Source: an uncultured Pirellulaceae bacterium (GTDB lineage Bacteria; Planctomycetota; Planctomycetia; Pirellulales; Pirellulaceae). Taken from it: 40,809 bases of DNA. The stretch is from assembly GCA_938036435.1 (NCBI GenBank), contig CALHPU010000008.1:1-40809 (forward strand), in the 5' to 3' direction. Positions 1-8,646 of the stretch are shown here, one piece after another (the stretch's first letter is position 1; each line of letters starts with the position of its first letter). The notes below the pieces were generated by a model. The model was given only the letters and a program-made list of their open reading frames with translations, did not search any database and was not told the origin of the DNA. The position numbers and the translations under genes were made by a program.

Positions 1-176
1 GGCTGGGCGGGCACCAAAACCGGAGCTCCGATCACCAGCCGGGGTGGATTGTTATCTGGAGGGGATGGACCAAACTTCAGAATATGATTCTCGGATATCA
101 GGCCGCCGAAGCAAATACTTCTGGTAAAACATAAGGCTAGACGCTCACGCCATGCGGCGGATCCCGAAGTCTATCA

Positions 177-1583
177 CTAACGAGGTTTTCCCGTGGCCAC
201 AGCGATCAAGTCGTAGTCTTGGAACGTCACAACCTCGCATTCGACGATGGCACCCATTTTCAGCGGATGCTCACCTTCGGTGACAATCACAATGCCATCC
301 ACATCTGGAGCATCACCTTTACTTCGTCCGACCCAAACGCCGGGTTGGTCCGCGACTGGGTTGTCAAGGATCACGTCGATGATAGTACCGACTTGCTTTT
401 CGTTGTACGCGAACATGATCTCTTGCTGGACCGCCATCAAACGGTCTCGTCGATCGTTCATGATCGCCTCATCGACGTGGTCCGGCAGTTTCGCCGCCGG
501 TGTGTCTGGTTCAAGTGAATAGGTGAACACGCCCATACGCTCAAACTTGTGTTTGTCCACAAAGCTCACCAAAGAATCAAACTGCTCATCGGTCTCGCCG
601 GGGAAACCGGTAATGAACGTGGTTCGCAAAACAAGATCGGGAATCAGCTTCCGCATCAAATCGATTTGGGTGTCCATCTGTTGCTGATTCACTCGCCGCG
701 ACATTCGTCGTAGCATTGTGTCATCGGCGTGCTGCAACGGCATGTCGATGTAGGGCAGGATCTTTCTCGATTTGGCGATCACGTTGATCAGTTTTTCATC
801 GATGTACATCGGATAGAAGTACATCAGTCGAATCCAATCAAGCCCCATCACGCCATCAAGTTTCTCTAAAAGCTCTGCCAATCGTGGCACGCCGTATAAG
901 TCCATGCCGTAGTAGGTCGTATCTTGGGCAACGATAATCAGTTCACGCACGCCCGAATTGGCTAACTGAGTCGCCTCAGCCAAGACGTTCTCCATCGGCT
1001 TGGTCGCATGCTTGCCCCGCATTTTGGGGATGGCACAAAACGTACATAGCCGATCGCAACCCTCAGAGATTTTCAAGTAAGCGAAATGCTTGGGAGTAAT
1101 CTGCAAGCGGTCTTCGTCAGACAACGCGCGGATGGGAGCCGGTTGAAAGATGGTGCGTTGTTCGGCCAGATCACCAACCAATCGGTCGGCGACGTCAATG
1201 ATTTCATCGCGACTGAAAACCCCGACCAGCGAATCGATCTCCGGGCGGTCGATCAGCATCTGTTCTTTCTGACGTTCGGCAAGACAGCCTGATACGATGA
1301 CGCCCTTTGTCTTGCCGGCTTTCTTCAGCTCCAACATTTCGTCGATGGCCGCAAAGGACTCCGTACGGGCCTGTTCAATAAACCCACAGGTATTAACGAC
1401 CACAAAATCACTTTCCGCTGGATCGGAAATCAGCTGATATCCGTCAAGCTTCAACAGCCCCATCATCCGTTCGCTGTCGACGGTATTTTTGGGGCAGCCA
1501 AGGCTAACAAAAGCGTATTTCCCTTTAACGTCTCGGCTCTCGGGAATTTGTTTATATGTCGTAGCCACTTCAGGTACCCACAA
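177..1583 (-). CDS. rimO: Ribosomal protein S12 methylthiotransferase RimO
   Basis: Radical-SAM enzyme that adds a methylthio group to the conserved aspartate of ribosomal protein uS12. The N-terminal UPF0004 domain shows its three cluster cysteines in SLGCPKN (C30), NTCGF (C66) and VSGC (C100). The radical-SAM motif CDRLCTFC gives C176, C180 and C183 for the second [4Fe-4S] cluster. The last ~65 residues look like a TRAM domain. At 468 aa it has the usual RimO length. SLGCPKNTVDSE is typical of RimO rather than MiaB. The start used is TTG at 1583; a GTG at 1568, giving a protein beginning MATTYKQ, is an equally good choice since neither has a clear Shine-Dalgarno. It is divergent from the acetyltransferase gene at 2038 and stands alone on its strand. 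Family assignment is secure; the exact start is not. Confidence 0.95.
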   Translation of the reverse strand: MWVPEVATTYKQIPESRDVKGKYAFVSLGCPKNTVDSERMMGLLKLDGYQLISDPAESDFVVVNTCGFIEQARTESFAAIDEMLELKKAGKTKGVIVSGCLAERQKEQMLIDRPEIDSLVGVFSRDEIIDVADRLVGDLAEQRTIFQPAPIRALSDEDRLQITPKHFAYLKISEGCDRLCTFCAIPKMRGKHATKPMENVLAEATQLANSGVRELIIVAQDTTYYGMDLYGVPRLAELLEKLDGVMGLDWIRLMYFYPMYIDEKLINVIAKSRKILPYIDMPLQHADDTMLRRMSRRVNQQQMDTQIDLMRKLIPDLVLRTTFITGFPGETDEQFDSLVSFVDKHKFERMGVFTYSLEPDTPAAKLPDHVDEAIMNDRRDRLMAVQQEIMFAYNEKQVGTIIDVILDNPVADQPGVWVGRSKGDAPDVDGIVIVTEGEHPLKMGAIVECEVVTFQDYDLIAVATGKPR

Positions 1584-2037
1584 ATAGTAGTCTTCAAGGT
1601 TGGTCGGTCGTCCAATGAGGCGTCATCGTAAACCAATTAAAATCCTCCTACGAGGGGAAAAAAGTCGCCTTTGGATTGCAGAAGCGAACAAATCGCGTAT
1701 CCGTGAAGTTTTGTCCTCGCGCCGCCCGCATAATCGCTCACAGTTGCCGCCAATACCCGCCAGGCGGTAGACATTGGCTCACCATTGAAACTGTATTTCC
1801 AGACCACTGATAGAATCTGCTGTCAGTTATGGGAACCCAACAAGCGCTACCTTTTTCGTTGCCCAACACCGAAGGCGGATTTCTGGTCCATCGATGGTTT
1901 TAGCTTCAATTTGCAAATTTTAATCAAGCGTCGCATAGTGCAGTTCGGCGCGATCGATTAAAACAAGTCCACCCACGAAGCTTGCTAATCCAGATTGCTA
2001 ATCCGCTACGGATGTCGTTAAAGTTGCCGGTTCAAAA
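1584..2037. other. Intergenic region between divergent genes
   Basis: This 454-base gap separates rimO (minus) from the acetyltransferase (plus), so it should hold both promoters. A short hairpin pairs CCGCC at 1747-1751 with GGCGG at 1763-1767. No gene, and no convincing -35/-10 pair, could be picked out by eye. Confidence 0.4.
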
Positions 2038-2994
2038 TTGATTCAATACCGTTCCTTCCTCAATACTGATCCGCCACTGCTGGTCGATCTGTGGAACCGC
2101 CTTCCGAAAGTCAGCGGGCTGGTCGAGCGCACTGACTACACGACGCTGGAACGACACATATTTTCAAAACCGTACTTTGACCGCGACGGGTTCTCCATCG
2201 CCGAACAAGGCGGCAAGATCATTGGTTTTGCCCACTGCGGATTTTCTCCTCAAGCTTCCCTTGCGGAGCTGGACCACCAAACTGGCATCGTCAGTCAATT
2301 GCGATTGGACGCTTCGGTTACCGATGCCGCTGTTGCCAGTACTCTGTTGCAGATGTCCGTCGACTATTGTCGAGGCAAGGGTGCGACGACCGTCCACGCT
2401 GGATGTTCTTTTCCACATTCTCCGTTTTATCTTGGTCTGTACGGAGGCAGTCGATTGCCCGGTGTCATCGAACAGGACCAACAGATCTTGGCGGGTTTTA
2501 AACAGTTTGGCTTTGTCGAACATGACCAAATCATTATTTTAGAGCTTCAGTTATCCGAGCTCACATCGATCATGGGTCGCCAGCAGATGTCAGTTAGGCG
2601 AAACTACTTGATCAACGCCAGCTCAGACCCGATGGAACAATCGTGGTGGGAAAGCTGCACGCTTGGCGTCGCGGGACGTGAGCGATTCACGGTGATCAAC
2701 AAGCGGTCCAAAGAGGTTTCCGGCAGCGTCTCTTATTGGGATATGCAGCCATTATCGGATTCCTATACCGGCAAGGCGCGCGGCTTGTACAACCTGTCGG
2801 TTGCAGAGGACCTTCGTCGCGGCGGTATTGCCACCTATCTCGTCGGCGAATCTCTAAAGCACTTGGCTAAATCAGACGTCAGCCTGGTTGAGGCGCAAAC
2901 CCGTTCTTCAGATGCGGCTTCCCAAGCCCTATTTGAGAAATTGGGCTTCAAGAAAACATCATCCGGAACCCTGCTGAGCCTCACGCTGACGTAG
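2038..2994 (+). CDS. GNAT-family N-acetyltransferase (probable tandem GNAT)
   Basis: A 318-residue protein with two regions resembling the GNAT acetyl-CoA-dependent transferase fold. The first half has a GNAT-like beta-strand segment (KIIGFAHCGF, about residues 61-70). The second half has the clearer signature: LYNLSVAEDLRRGGIATYLV around residues 246-265, in which RRGGIA fits the R/Q-x-x-G-x-G/A pyrophosphate-binding loop, then ASQALFEKLGFKK near the end, a classic GNAT C-terminal motif. The substrate cannot be deduced. The start is a TTG codon at 2038 immediately followed by the conserved-looking IQYR; no strong ribosome binding site is visible. It is a single gene, followed within 30 bases by a MITE-like repeat element. 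Confidence 0.8.
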   Translation: MIQYRSFLNTDPPLLVDLWNRLPKVSGLVERTDYTTLERHIFSKPYFDRDGFSIAEQGGKIIGFAHCGFSPQASLAELDHQTGIVSQLRLDASVTDAAVASTLLQMSVDYCRGKGATTVHAGCSFPHSPFYLGLYGGSRLPGVIEQDQQILAGFKQFGFVEHDQIIILELQLSELTSIMGRQQMSVRRNYLINASSDPMEQSWWESCTLGVAGRERFTVINKRSKEVSGSVSYWDMQPLSDSYTGKARGLYNLSVAEDLRRGGIATYLVGESLKHLAKSDVSLVEAQTRSSDAASQALFEKLGFKKTSSGTLLSLTLT

Positions 2995-3019
2995 TGAGTC
3001 GCCGGTGATCGCAAGCCCG

Positions 3020-3191
3020 TTTTGAAGTTGCACAAATACAAGCCCGAAGCGCAAGCGAGCGGATATTTCCGAGGATTTCGACATCCCTCGCTGGCGCATC
3101 GGGCTTGTATTGAAACGCTTTGCGATTTGGGAATAACGCGCGTTTTGCAAAGTAGAGTGGGAAATTCTCTTTCAAATGTGCAACTTCAAAA
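3020..3191 (+). repeat. MITE-like palindromic element, copy A (172 bp)
   Basis: The element is bounded by perfect 14-bp terminal inverted repeats: TTTTGAAGTTGCAC at 3020-3033 and its reverse complement at 3178-3191. Inside, AATACAAGCCCG (3035-3046) is inverted at 3100-3111, and the bases next to these arms (GCGC, AGCGAG) also pair in part, so the left two-thirds can fold as a long imperfect hairpin. A further segment TGAAACGCTTTGCGATTT begins at 3111. The same parts occur in opposite orientation at 40560-40787. No reading frame inside looks real and no clear target-site duplication is seen at the ends. Confidence 0.75.
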
Positions 3192-3193
3192 CT

Positions 3194-3211
3194 CGCGCGT
3201 CGGACTTGTAT
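3194..3211. repeat. Degenerate half-copy of the palindromic repeat arm
   Basis: CGCGCGTCGGACTTGTAT lies directly after copy A and matches the right arm of copy B (CGCGCGTCGGGCTTGTAT, about 40754-40771) except for one base. It is likely a remnant of a neighbouring element. Confidence 0.5.
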
Positions 3212-3611
3212 CGAGAGCGTATCGCCACCTTCATTCCGCAAGTACCCTTAGGGCAAAGTGCGAAATTCACTTTTTGAGTCGGCAGCATCAAAACACCCTC
3301 TTTTCGGAAAACTTCTACTGCGTAATACGTTTCGGTGAATCTTTGCCTCCGAAGCAAACCAACGCGAACCAGAACGACAACGCGCACGTAGCAAACAAAT
3401 AGATCGCCATCGGACCGGTTATCACGATCGCAATCACAGCGTTCATCAGTCGCCGCTCTAACTAGGGAAATATAGGCCGAAGCCCTTGTCAGCGGTGTTT
3501 CCGAAGAGCAAAATTAGCTAGACTCTTTAATCCACCGGCGATTATTGACCGACAGACAATCAGACAATCGACCCACCAGATTTTCAAGAAGAAACCCGGA
3601 GATACGTTCCT
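3212..3611. other. Intergenic region upstream of the ABC operon
   Basis: These 400 bases run from the repeat remnant to the ATPase start codon. The stretch should contain the promoter of the ABC transport operon, but no convincing promoter, operator or RNA structure was identified. Short reading frames here cross the repeat and look spurious. Confidence 0.35.
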
Positions 3612-4586
3612 ATGTCCACCGATGCGGCTCCTTCCGATCCCTCCAGCACATCCGTCGCATCAACCGGACGGCTGGAGCAAACCAATCCGGACTACGATCC
3701 GAACATCGTCATCGAGACTCAAAACCTGACCAAGATCTATCGGGATTTCTGGGGTCGCCAAAAAGTGCGGGCTCTCAACGCGCTGGATCTTGAGGTTCGC
3801 AAAGGCGAGATCTTTGGCTTGTTGGGGCCTAACGGATCGGGAAAGTCGACCACAATCAAGCTGTTGCTAGGCCTGTTGTTTCCAACCAGTGGACGTGCGG
3901 TGGTGCTGGGCGAAAACGCCACCAATGTCGCTAAGAACGAGCGTATCGGCTATCTGCCTGAGGAATCGTACTTGTACAAATTCCTCAACGCCGAAGAGAC
4001 ACTAGACTTCTACGGTCGGCTCTTTGACATGCCGGCAAAAGTTCGCCGCGAACGTGTTCAAGAACTCATTGAACAGGTCGGACTTGGTAAAGCCAAACGC
4101 CGTCAGCTGAAAGAGTACTCCAAAGGGATGACTCGCCGTATCGGACTTGCTCAAGCATTAATCAATGATCCGGAATTGATTCTGCTGGATGAACCTACTT
4201 CGGGACTCGACCCGTTGGGAACGCGTGAGATGAAGGACATGATCCTAAAACTACGCGATGAAGGCAAAACGATCGTCATGTGCAGCCACCTGTTGGCCGA
4301 CGTCCAAGATGTCTGTGATCGGGTCGCGATCCTGTTCCAAGGCGACTTAAAAGAAATGGGACGCGTCGACAGCCTGTTGAAGGTGTCCGGCGAAACCCAG
4401 ATCCGTGCTCAGAATCTTCCCGAAAGTGCTCACGCCGAGATCCGCAAAATCATCGAGCAACATGGCGGCACCAATGTGGCGGTCGAGAATCCGACGACGA
4501 CCTTAGAGGAATTATTCCTTGGCATCGTGCGTGACAGCGAGGCGCGTCCCGGCATGCGATCGGCTCCGGCTGACAAATCCAGCTAA
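3612..4586 (+). CDS. ABC transporter ATP-binding protein (ABC-2 type)
   Basis: Cytoplasmic ATPase subunit that powers a membrane transporter. All nucleotide-binding motifs are visible: Walker [10 protein letters not shown] at residues 72-80, signature loop EYSKGMTRR around 169-176 (the divergent form common in ABC-2 exporters), Walker B LILLDE at 189-194 followed by the D-loop SGLDP, and H-loop His226 in CSHLL. A ~35-residue Ser/Thr/Pro-rich N-terminal extension precedes the domain. The C-terminal ~80 residues resemble the DUF4162-like tail of Gld/Nat-type ATPases. At 324 aa it is a single-domain ATPase. The permease gene follows 116 bases downstream and the third operon gene overlaps the permease, so the three probably form one exporter. 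The substrate is unknown. Confidence 0.93.
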   Translation: MSTDAAPSDPSSTSVASTGRLEQTNPDYDPNIVIETQNLTKIYRDFWGRQKVRALNALDLEVRKGEIFGLLGPNGSGKSTTIKLLLGLLFPTSGRAVVLGENATNVAKNERIGYLPEESYLYKFLNAEETLDFYGRLFDMPAKVRRERVQELIEQVGLGKAKRRQLKEYSKGMTRRIGLAQALINDPELILLDEPTSGLDPLGTREMKDMILKLRDEGKTIVMCSHLLADVQDVCDRVAILFQGDLKEMGRVDSLLKVSGETQIRAQNLPESAHAEIRKIIEQHGGTNVAVENPTTTLEELFLGIVRDSEARPGMRSAPADKSS

Positions 4587-4702
4587 CCCCGTTTCAACAA
4601 CATCAAACGATCGAAAGTCGTTCCGCGTTTCGGTTTTACACTCCTCCCATACCTTTTGGTCGCTCGGCAAGAAGCCGTTCATTCGCAAGCACGTAACTGA
4701 TT

Positions 4703-6718
4703 ATGGTTAGAGAAGAATTTCCACATTTTCTTGAATGGTTCGGCCCGGGCATACTCCTGTTCCTTGGGGTATTGGTCGTCGGAACGATCCTCGGGCTGTT
4801 TGTTGGCTATCTTGTATCTGCCTTTCGACATGGCCCGTTCGAAGCCTTCTATGTTGTGTCGCAGGTACTCGCCGAAGCCGTCCCCGATTTCTTCAGAACG
4901 TCCCCCCGACGCGTGATGGCAATGGCTGGCTTGGCCGTCAAAGAAGCGATGCGGCGGCGAGTGGTATTGGTGACGTTCGTGATCTTCGCACTGGCCATTC
5001 TTTTCGGCGGTTGGTTCATGGACAACGGTAGCGAAAAACCGGAGCAGATCTATATCAACTTCGTTCTGTGGGGCACTCAGATGCTGGTGCTGCTGATGGG
5101 GTTGTTGATCAGTGCCTTTAGCCTTCCAGAAGACATCAAGAACAAAACCATTTACACGGTGGTCACCAAGCCCGTTCGCAGCACGGAAATTGTGCTAGGT
5201 AGAATTTTAGGATTTGGTTTTTTGGGCACCGTCCTGTTGATGCTAATGGGACTCATCAGTTTCTTCTTTATCTGGCGCAACCTCGACCACCAGCACATGA
5301 TCGAAGGCCCGACCCAAACGGTGGCTGAATTCGTCAACGTCGATGCCAACACGAAAAAATCGACGATATCGGGCAAACGAGTTTCCGCCAATGCAATCGC
5401 TGAGGCGGTCACCACAGAGAACAACGGGCACTCCCACCGGCTAGAAATTTTTGAAGACATCAGAGACGCCGAAGCTGAACCGCCGAAAACGGACGACATT
5501 GTGGAAACGATCAACGGCGATGACGGCAAGGTCACCTATCATCGTGCGCGATGCATGCCAGTTGGCGGCCACACTCATCAGGTCACTGTCAGCGGAACCG
5601 GCAGTTCTGCAACAATAACGCTCGGGCCGGCCATCGGGTACTTTCGCGCTCGCCAACCGATCTATTGCGAGAGTCTCATGTTCTACGACCGGACCGGGGC
5701 CAAGTCAGAAAAGGGAACGAATATCGGAAAAGAGTGGGGCCGTCGGGGTTTCGTCGACGGCGGTAGCCAAGGCGTTCGTTCTACGCTTTCCAAAGCCGAA
5801 TTCAGTTTTACAAACTTCGAACCAAGTCGCTTTCCGAAAGCCAATTTCGCGCCGCTGGAGGTGAATCTTGGTGTCTACCGATCGACCAAAGGCAACATTG
5901 AAGAGCGCGTCACTGGAGGCCTGCAATTCGAAAGTGTCCCGGAGAATCCCGACGTCGACAATCGCTATATCTCTGAGGTTGTTGAATTCGAAACGGCGGA
6001 ATACACCGTGCAGACGCTGCCGGTGCCTAAAAAACTGGTCGGTCGAATCGTGGCACCCGACGGAAGTTTGGTCGAAGAGGGAGAATACGATCTATTTTCA
6101 GATTTCGCCGGCAGCAATGGCAAGCTAAATCTCTCATTGTCTTGTCGCGACGTAAATCAGTATCTTGGATGCGCTCGATCGGACGTGTACTTTCGCGGTA
6201 AGGACCAATCATTCTGGTGGAACTTCTTCAAGGGATACGTTGGCATCTGGTGCCAAATGATGATCATCATCGCCATGGGGGTTGCTCTCAGCACCTTCCT
6301 TAGCACGCCTTTGGTGATGTTGGGAGTGATCGCGATCATGATCGTGGGCTTTAACACTTCCTTTATACAGAACTTGGCCAAAGTCGACGCGCAAGGAAAC
6401 CTACTCAATGAGTATGGTGGTGGCCCAATTTCGTCCTTCGTCCGAATCCTGACTCAGCAAAACGTGATGCAGGATTTGGAGACCGGTGTGTTCAACACCC
6501 TGATTGAAAAGGCCGACTATCTGGCAATCAACTCAATGATGTTGCTTACATACCTCGCGCCAGACTTCGGTCAGTTGAACTTTTCGAACTATCTCGTTTA
6601 CGGTTTTGCTGTAGACGACCAGCAAATGCTCATTGCGGTCGCTGTCACGCTGGCGTTCCTCCTTGGTCTGGTCCTGTGTGGTTATTTCTGTCTCAAGACG
6701 CGGGAGATTGCCAAATGA
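4703..6718 (+). CDS. ABC-2 type transporter permease with large extracytoplasmic domain
   Basis: Membrane subunit of the exporter encoded with the ATPase at 3612. About six to seven hydrophobic segments are seen. One is near residues 14-36, then a cluster lies between about 90 and 195 (beginning VVLVTFVIFALAILFGGWFM), and two or three are in the last 190 residues. Between them sits a ~300-residue hydrophilic region, probably exposed outside the membrane, which is unusually large for an ABC-2 permease. TIYTVVTKPVRSTEIVLGR before the fourth helix resembles the conserved loop of ABC-2 permeases (GldF/NatB-like). At 671 aa it is roughly twice the simple family length. The ATG start at 4703 is acceptable but has no strong SD. 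Its stop codon overlaps the next start codon (ATGA), implying translational coupling. Confidence 0.85.
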   Translation: MVREEFPHFLEWFGPGILLFLGVLVVGTILGLFVGYLVSAFRHGPFEAFYVVSQVLAEAVPDFFRTSPRRVMAMAGLAVKEAMRRRVVLVTFVIFALAILFGGWFMDNGSEKPEQIYINFVLWGTQMLVLLMGLLISAFSLPEDIKNKTIYTVVTKPVRSTEIVLGRILGFGFLGTVLLMLMGLISFFFIWRNLDHQHMIEGPTQTVAEFVNVDANTKKSTISGKRVSANAIAEAVTTENNGHSHRLEIFEDIRDAEAEPPKTDDIVETINGDDGKVTYHRARCMPVGGHTHQVTVSGTGSSATITLGPAIGYFRARQPIYCESLMFYDRTGAKSEKGTNIGKEWGRRGFVDGGSQGVRSTLSKAEFSFTNFEPSRFPKANFAPLEVNLGVYRSTKGNIEERVTGGLQFESVPENPDVDNRYISEVVEFETAEYTVQTLPVPKKLVGRIVAPDGSLVEEGEYDLFSDFAGSNGKLNLSLSCRDVNQYLGCARSDVYFRGKDQSFWWNFFKGYVGIWCQMMIIIAMGVALSTFLSTPLVMLGVIAIMIVGFNTSFIQNLAKVDAQGNLLNEYGGGPISSFVRILTQQNVMQDLETGVFNTLIEKADYLAINSMMLLTYLAPDFGQLNFSNYLVYGFAVDDQQMLIAVAVTLAFLLGLVLCGYFCLKTREIAK

Positions 6719-8358
6719 GTAATTCCTTTGTGCGAAAAATCGTTTACATCATCGTCATTGCGGTTCTGCTGATCCCGCTGTCGATGATCACTCGGCCGTC
6801 GGTCAAGAATCAAAACGAGGGCGGGGTTCTGGCTAGACTGCGGGTCAAGCACAACCTCTCTCAGGCAGAACTTTCTGAGATCGATCCTGCCAGCGAGACA
6901 ATGAAACTTGCGTCGCTTGGGTTGCGCGGTGTCGCGGTAAACATGCTGTGGATGCAGGCAGTTGAGCATAAAAAACGCGAGGAGTACGACGAACTGGCCT
7001 CCAACCTTAAGGCACTCACCAAACTACAACCAAACTTCGTAAAGGTCTGGGAGTATCAGGCTCATAACTTGGCCTACAACGTTTCGATGGAGTTCGACGA
7101 CTACGAATACCGGCGTGAATGGGTCAACCGAGGACTCCTATTCATGAAACAGGGCGTCAAACACAACCGCAAAGACCACCGGATCACCGACATGCTGGGA
7201 TTCATGACGGGAAACAAGTACGGCAAGTCAGATGAGAAGGCTTCGTTTCGACGGCTGTTCAAAGACGACACGAAGTTCCACTTAGCCATGTCCGACATGA
7301 TCGACCCTGAATCTTATGACGTCGATGTATTTGGCCCCGACAGCTGGCTGATGGCGCGGCAGTGGTACAAGTTATCCAATAATCTTGTCGATGTCGGCGC
7401 ACAAATGTACAAGAATGACGTAATGTTTTTCCAGTTAATGCCAGCCCAAACCCGCAACCGGGGCCTGTCCCTTCAGACCGAACACAAGACCGACGACGTG
7501 ATTCAGGACGTTTGGATCCGCGCTGACAAACAGTGGAAAGATTTTGGTTCAAGGGAGATCCGCAATTCATACGGCCGACCGTTTCAGCTCAACGCGGGAA
7601 AACTGAAAGAAGAGAAGATCGCGAGACTGCGGGAAGATCTCGACATTCTGGTCCCAGGCAAGCGTGATGAACTGATCGATCAGATCAAAGCTAATCTTAC
7701 GCTCACCAGCGAGCAGAAATTGCTTTTAGATATGCCGGCCGATCAGAGAACCGAATCCCAGCAGCGTCAGGCCGATGAGATGTTGGCTCGGCTACAAAAG
7801 CAAGACAACGCGATAGATATGAAAGTGGCTCAAGCGGCAACGGAGGAGAATAAATTGCCCGCCATACGAATCGCTAAGGAGATCAACGAACAGATCGCGC
7901 TTGAAAAGTCAGAATCCACCGATGGGAAGAACATTAATTTCACCTTCTGGTCGAATCGCAACGAAGCCGAATCAAAACCGTTGACCGTCAAGGCGCGGCA
8001 ATTGTTATACGATGCTCAAAAAATGCGGCAACGTTCGATCTACGATGACGAATACGAGGTCGACTACGTTACTAAAGAGAAGAGCAACGTCAGAAAAGGC
8101 GCCATCAGTCTTTACAAAGAAGCATTCAGCGTTTGGAGTGAAGTGCTCAAAGAGCATCCCTACCTTCAAGACGGCCCGCTCTCGGATGATTTGGCTGCCG
8201 AGATGTTGTATTTCCGTCAAATGATGGAAGCCAGCAATACACATTGGCCAGATGACTTTCCGTTGCAATGGTTGATCGACCTGAGAAGCGAAAAGGGCGA
8301 AATGGATCAACTTCCCACAACCGAGGAACTGGAAGAATTCAATTCGGCCAGGATGTAA
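6715..8358 (+). CDS. Membrane-anchored helical protein of the ABC operon, unknown function
   Basis: Not recognised as a named family. The ATG at 6715 overlaps the permease stop in an ATGA junction, giving 547 residues. The protein begins with one hydrophobic helix (IVYIIVIAVLLIPLSMI, about residues 8-24). The rest is charged and mainly helical, with segments such as LASLGLRGVAVNMLWMQA and LKALTKLQPNFVKVWEYQA that look like tetratricopeptide-type repeats, plus a Lys/Glu/Gln-rich coiled-coil-like middle. It is therefore probably anchored in the inner membrane with a soluble helical domain on one side. Its place as third gene suggests an accessory subunit of the exporter, such as a scaffold or substrate adaptor; this is inference from context only. 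Confidence 0.8.
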   Translation: MSNSFVRKIVYIIVIAVLLIPLSMITRPSVKNQNEGGVLARLRVKHNLSQAELSEIDPASETMKLASLGLRGVAVNMLWMQAVEHKKREEYDELASNLKALTKLQPNFVKVWEYQAHNLAYNVSMEFDDYEYRREWVNRGLLFMKQGVKHNRKDHRITDMLGFMTGNKYGKSDEKASFRRLFKDDTKFHLAMSDMIDPESYDVDVFGPDSWLMARQWYKLSNNLVDVGAQMYKNDVMFFQLMPAQTRNRGLSLQTEHKTDDVIQDVWIRADKQWKDFGSREIRNSYGRPFQLNAGKLKEEKIARLREDLDILVPGKRDELIDQIKANLTLTSEQKLLLDMPADQRTESQQRQADEMLARLQKQDNAIDMKVAQAATEENKLPAIRIAKEINEQIALEKSESTDGKNINFTFWSNRNEAESKPLTVKARQLLYDAQKMRQRSIYDDEYEVDYVTKEKSNVRKGAISLYKEAFSVWSEVLKEHPYLQDGPLSDDLAAEMLYFRQMMEASNTHWPDDFPLQWLIDLRSEKGEMDQLPTTEELEEFNSARM

Positions 8359-8434
8359 ATTCGCGAACTGGAAACCAACGTTGCCTAATGCTTAAGAGTT
8401 TTATTTCTTTCTTGATTCTCTTGATTTGATAGTT

Positions 8435-8500
8435 TCTCAGTAACCAATATCGCAAGAGTCTAAACAGCTTGCCCTTTGGCGATCCAAATTCTTGCGACTC
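8435..8500 (+). repeat. Intergenic repeat element with conserved stem, copy 1
   Basis: This segment begins TCTCAG and contains CGCAAG (8451-8456) pairing with CTTGCG (8491-8496) across a 34-base loop. A 22-base stretch at 8475-8496 is identical to 24292-24313, and the flanking bases are also similar between the two sites. The gap from 8359 to 8646 otherwise shows no gene. Confidence 0.65.
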
Positions 8501-8646
8501 TCACTACCCTCAATTTGGTGACCAACCTATCGGAAAAACCAAATTGCCCTGCCCAACGGTCCTTTGTTCTTGATCTTTATGGCACTGCGGGATACCCTAC
8601 CGGAGACAGGAATTGTTAACTATCTGCTCTCTCCGCGAGACTACCG

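Noticed and set aside
1-176. Open minus-strand frame running off the left edge
   Set aside because: About 55 codons stay open, but there is no recognisable motif and no start context. It could be chance or the end of an unseen gene, so it is not called.
3022-3402. 126-codon frame across the MITE-like element
   Set aside because: It is made largely of the palindromic repeat and its flanks; no motif and no start signal.
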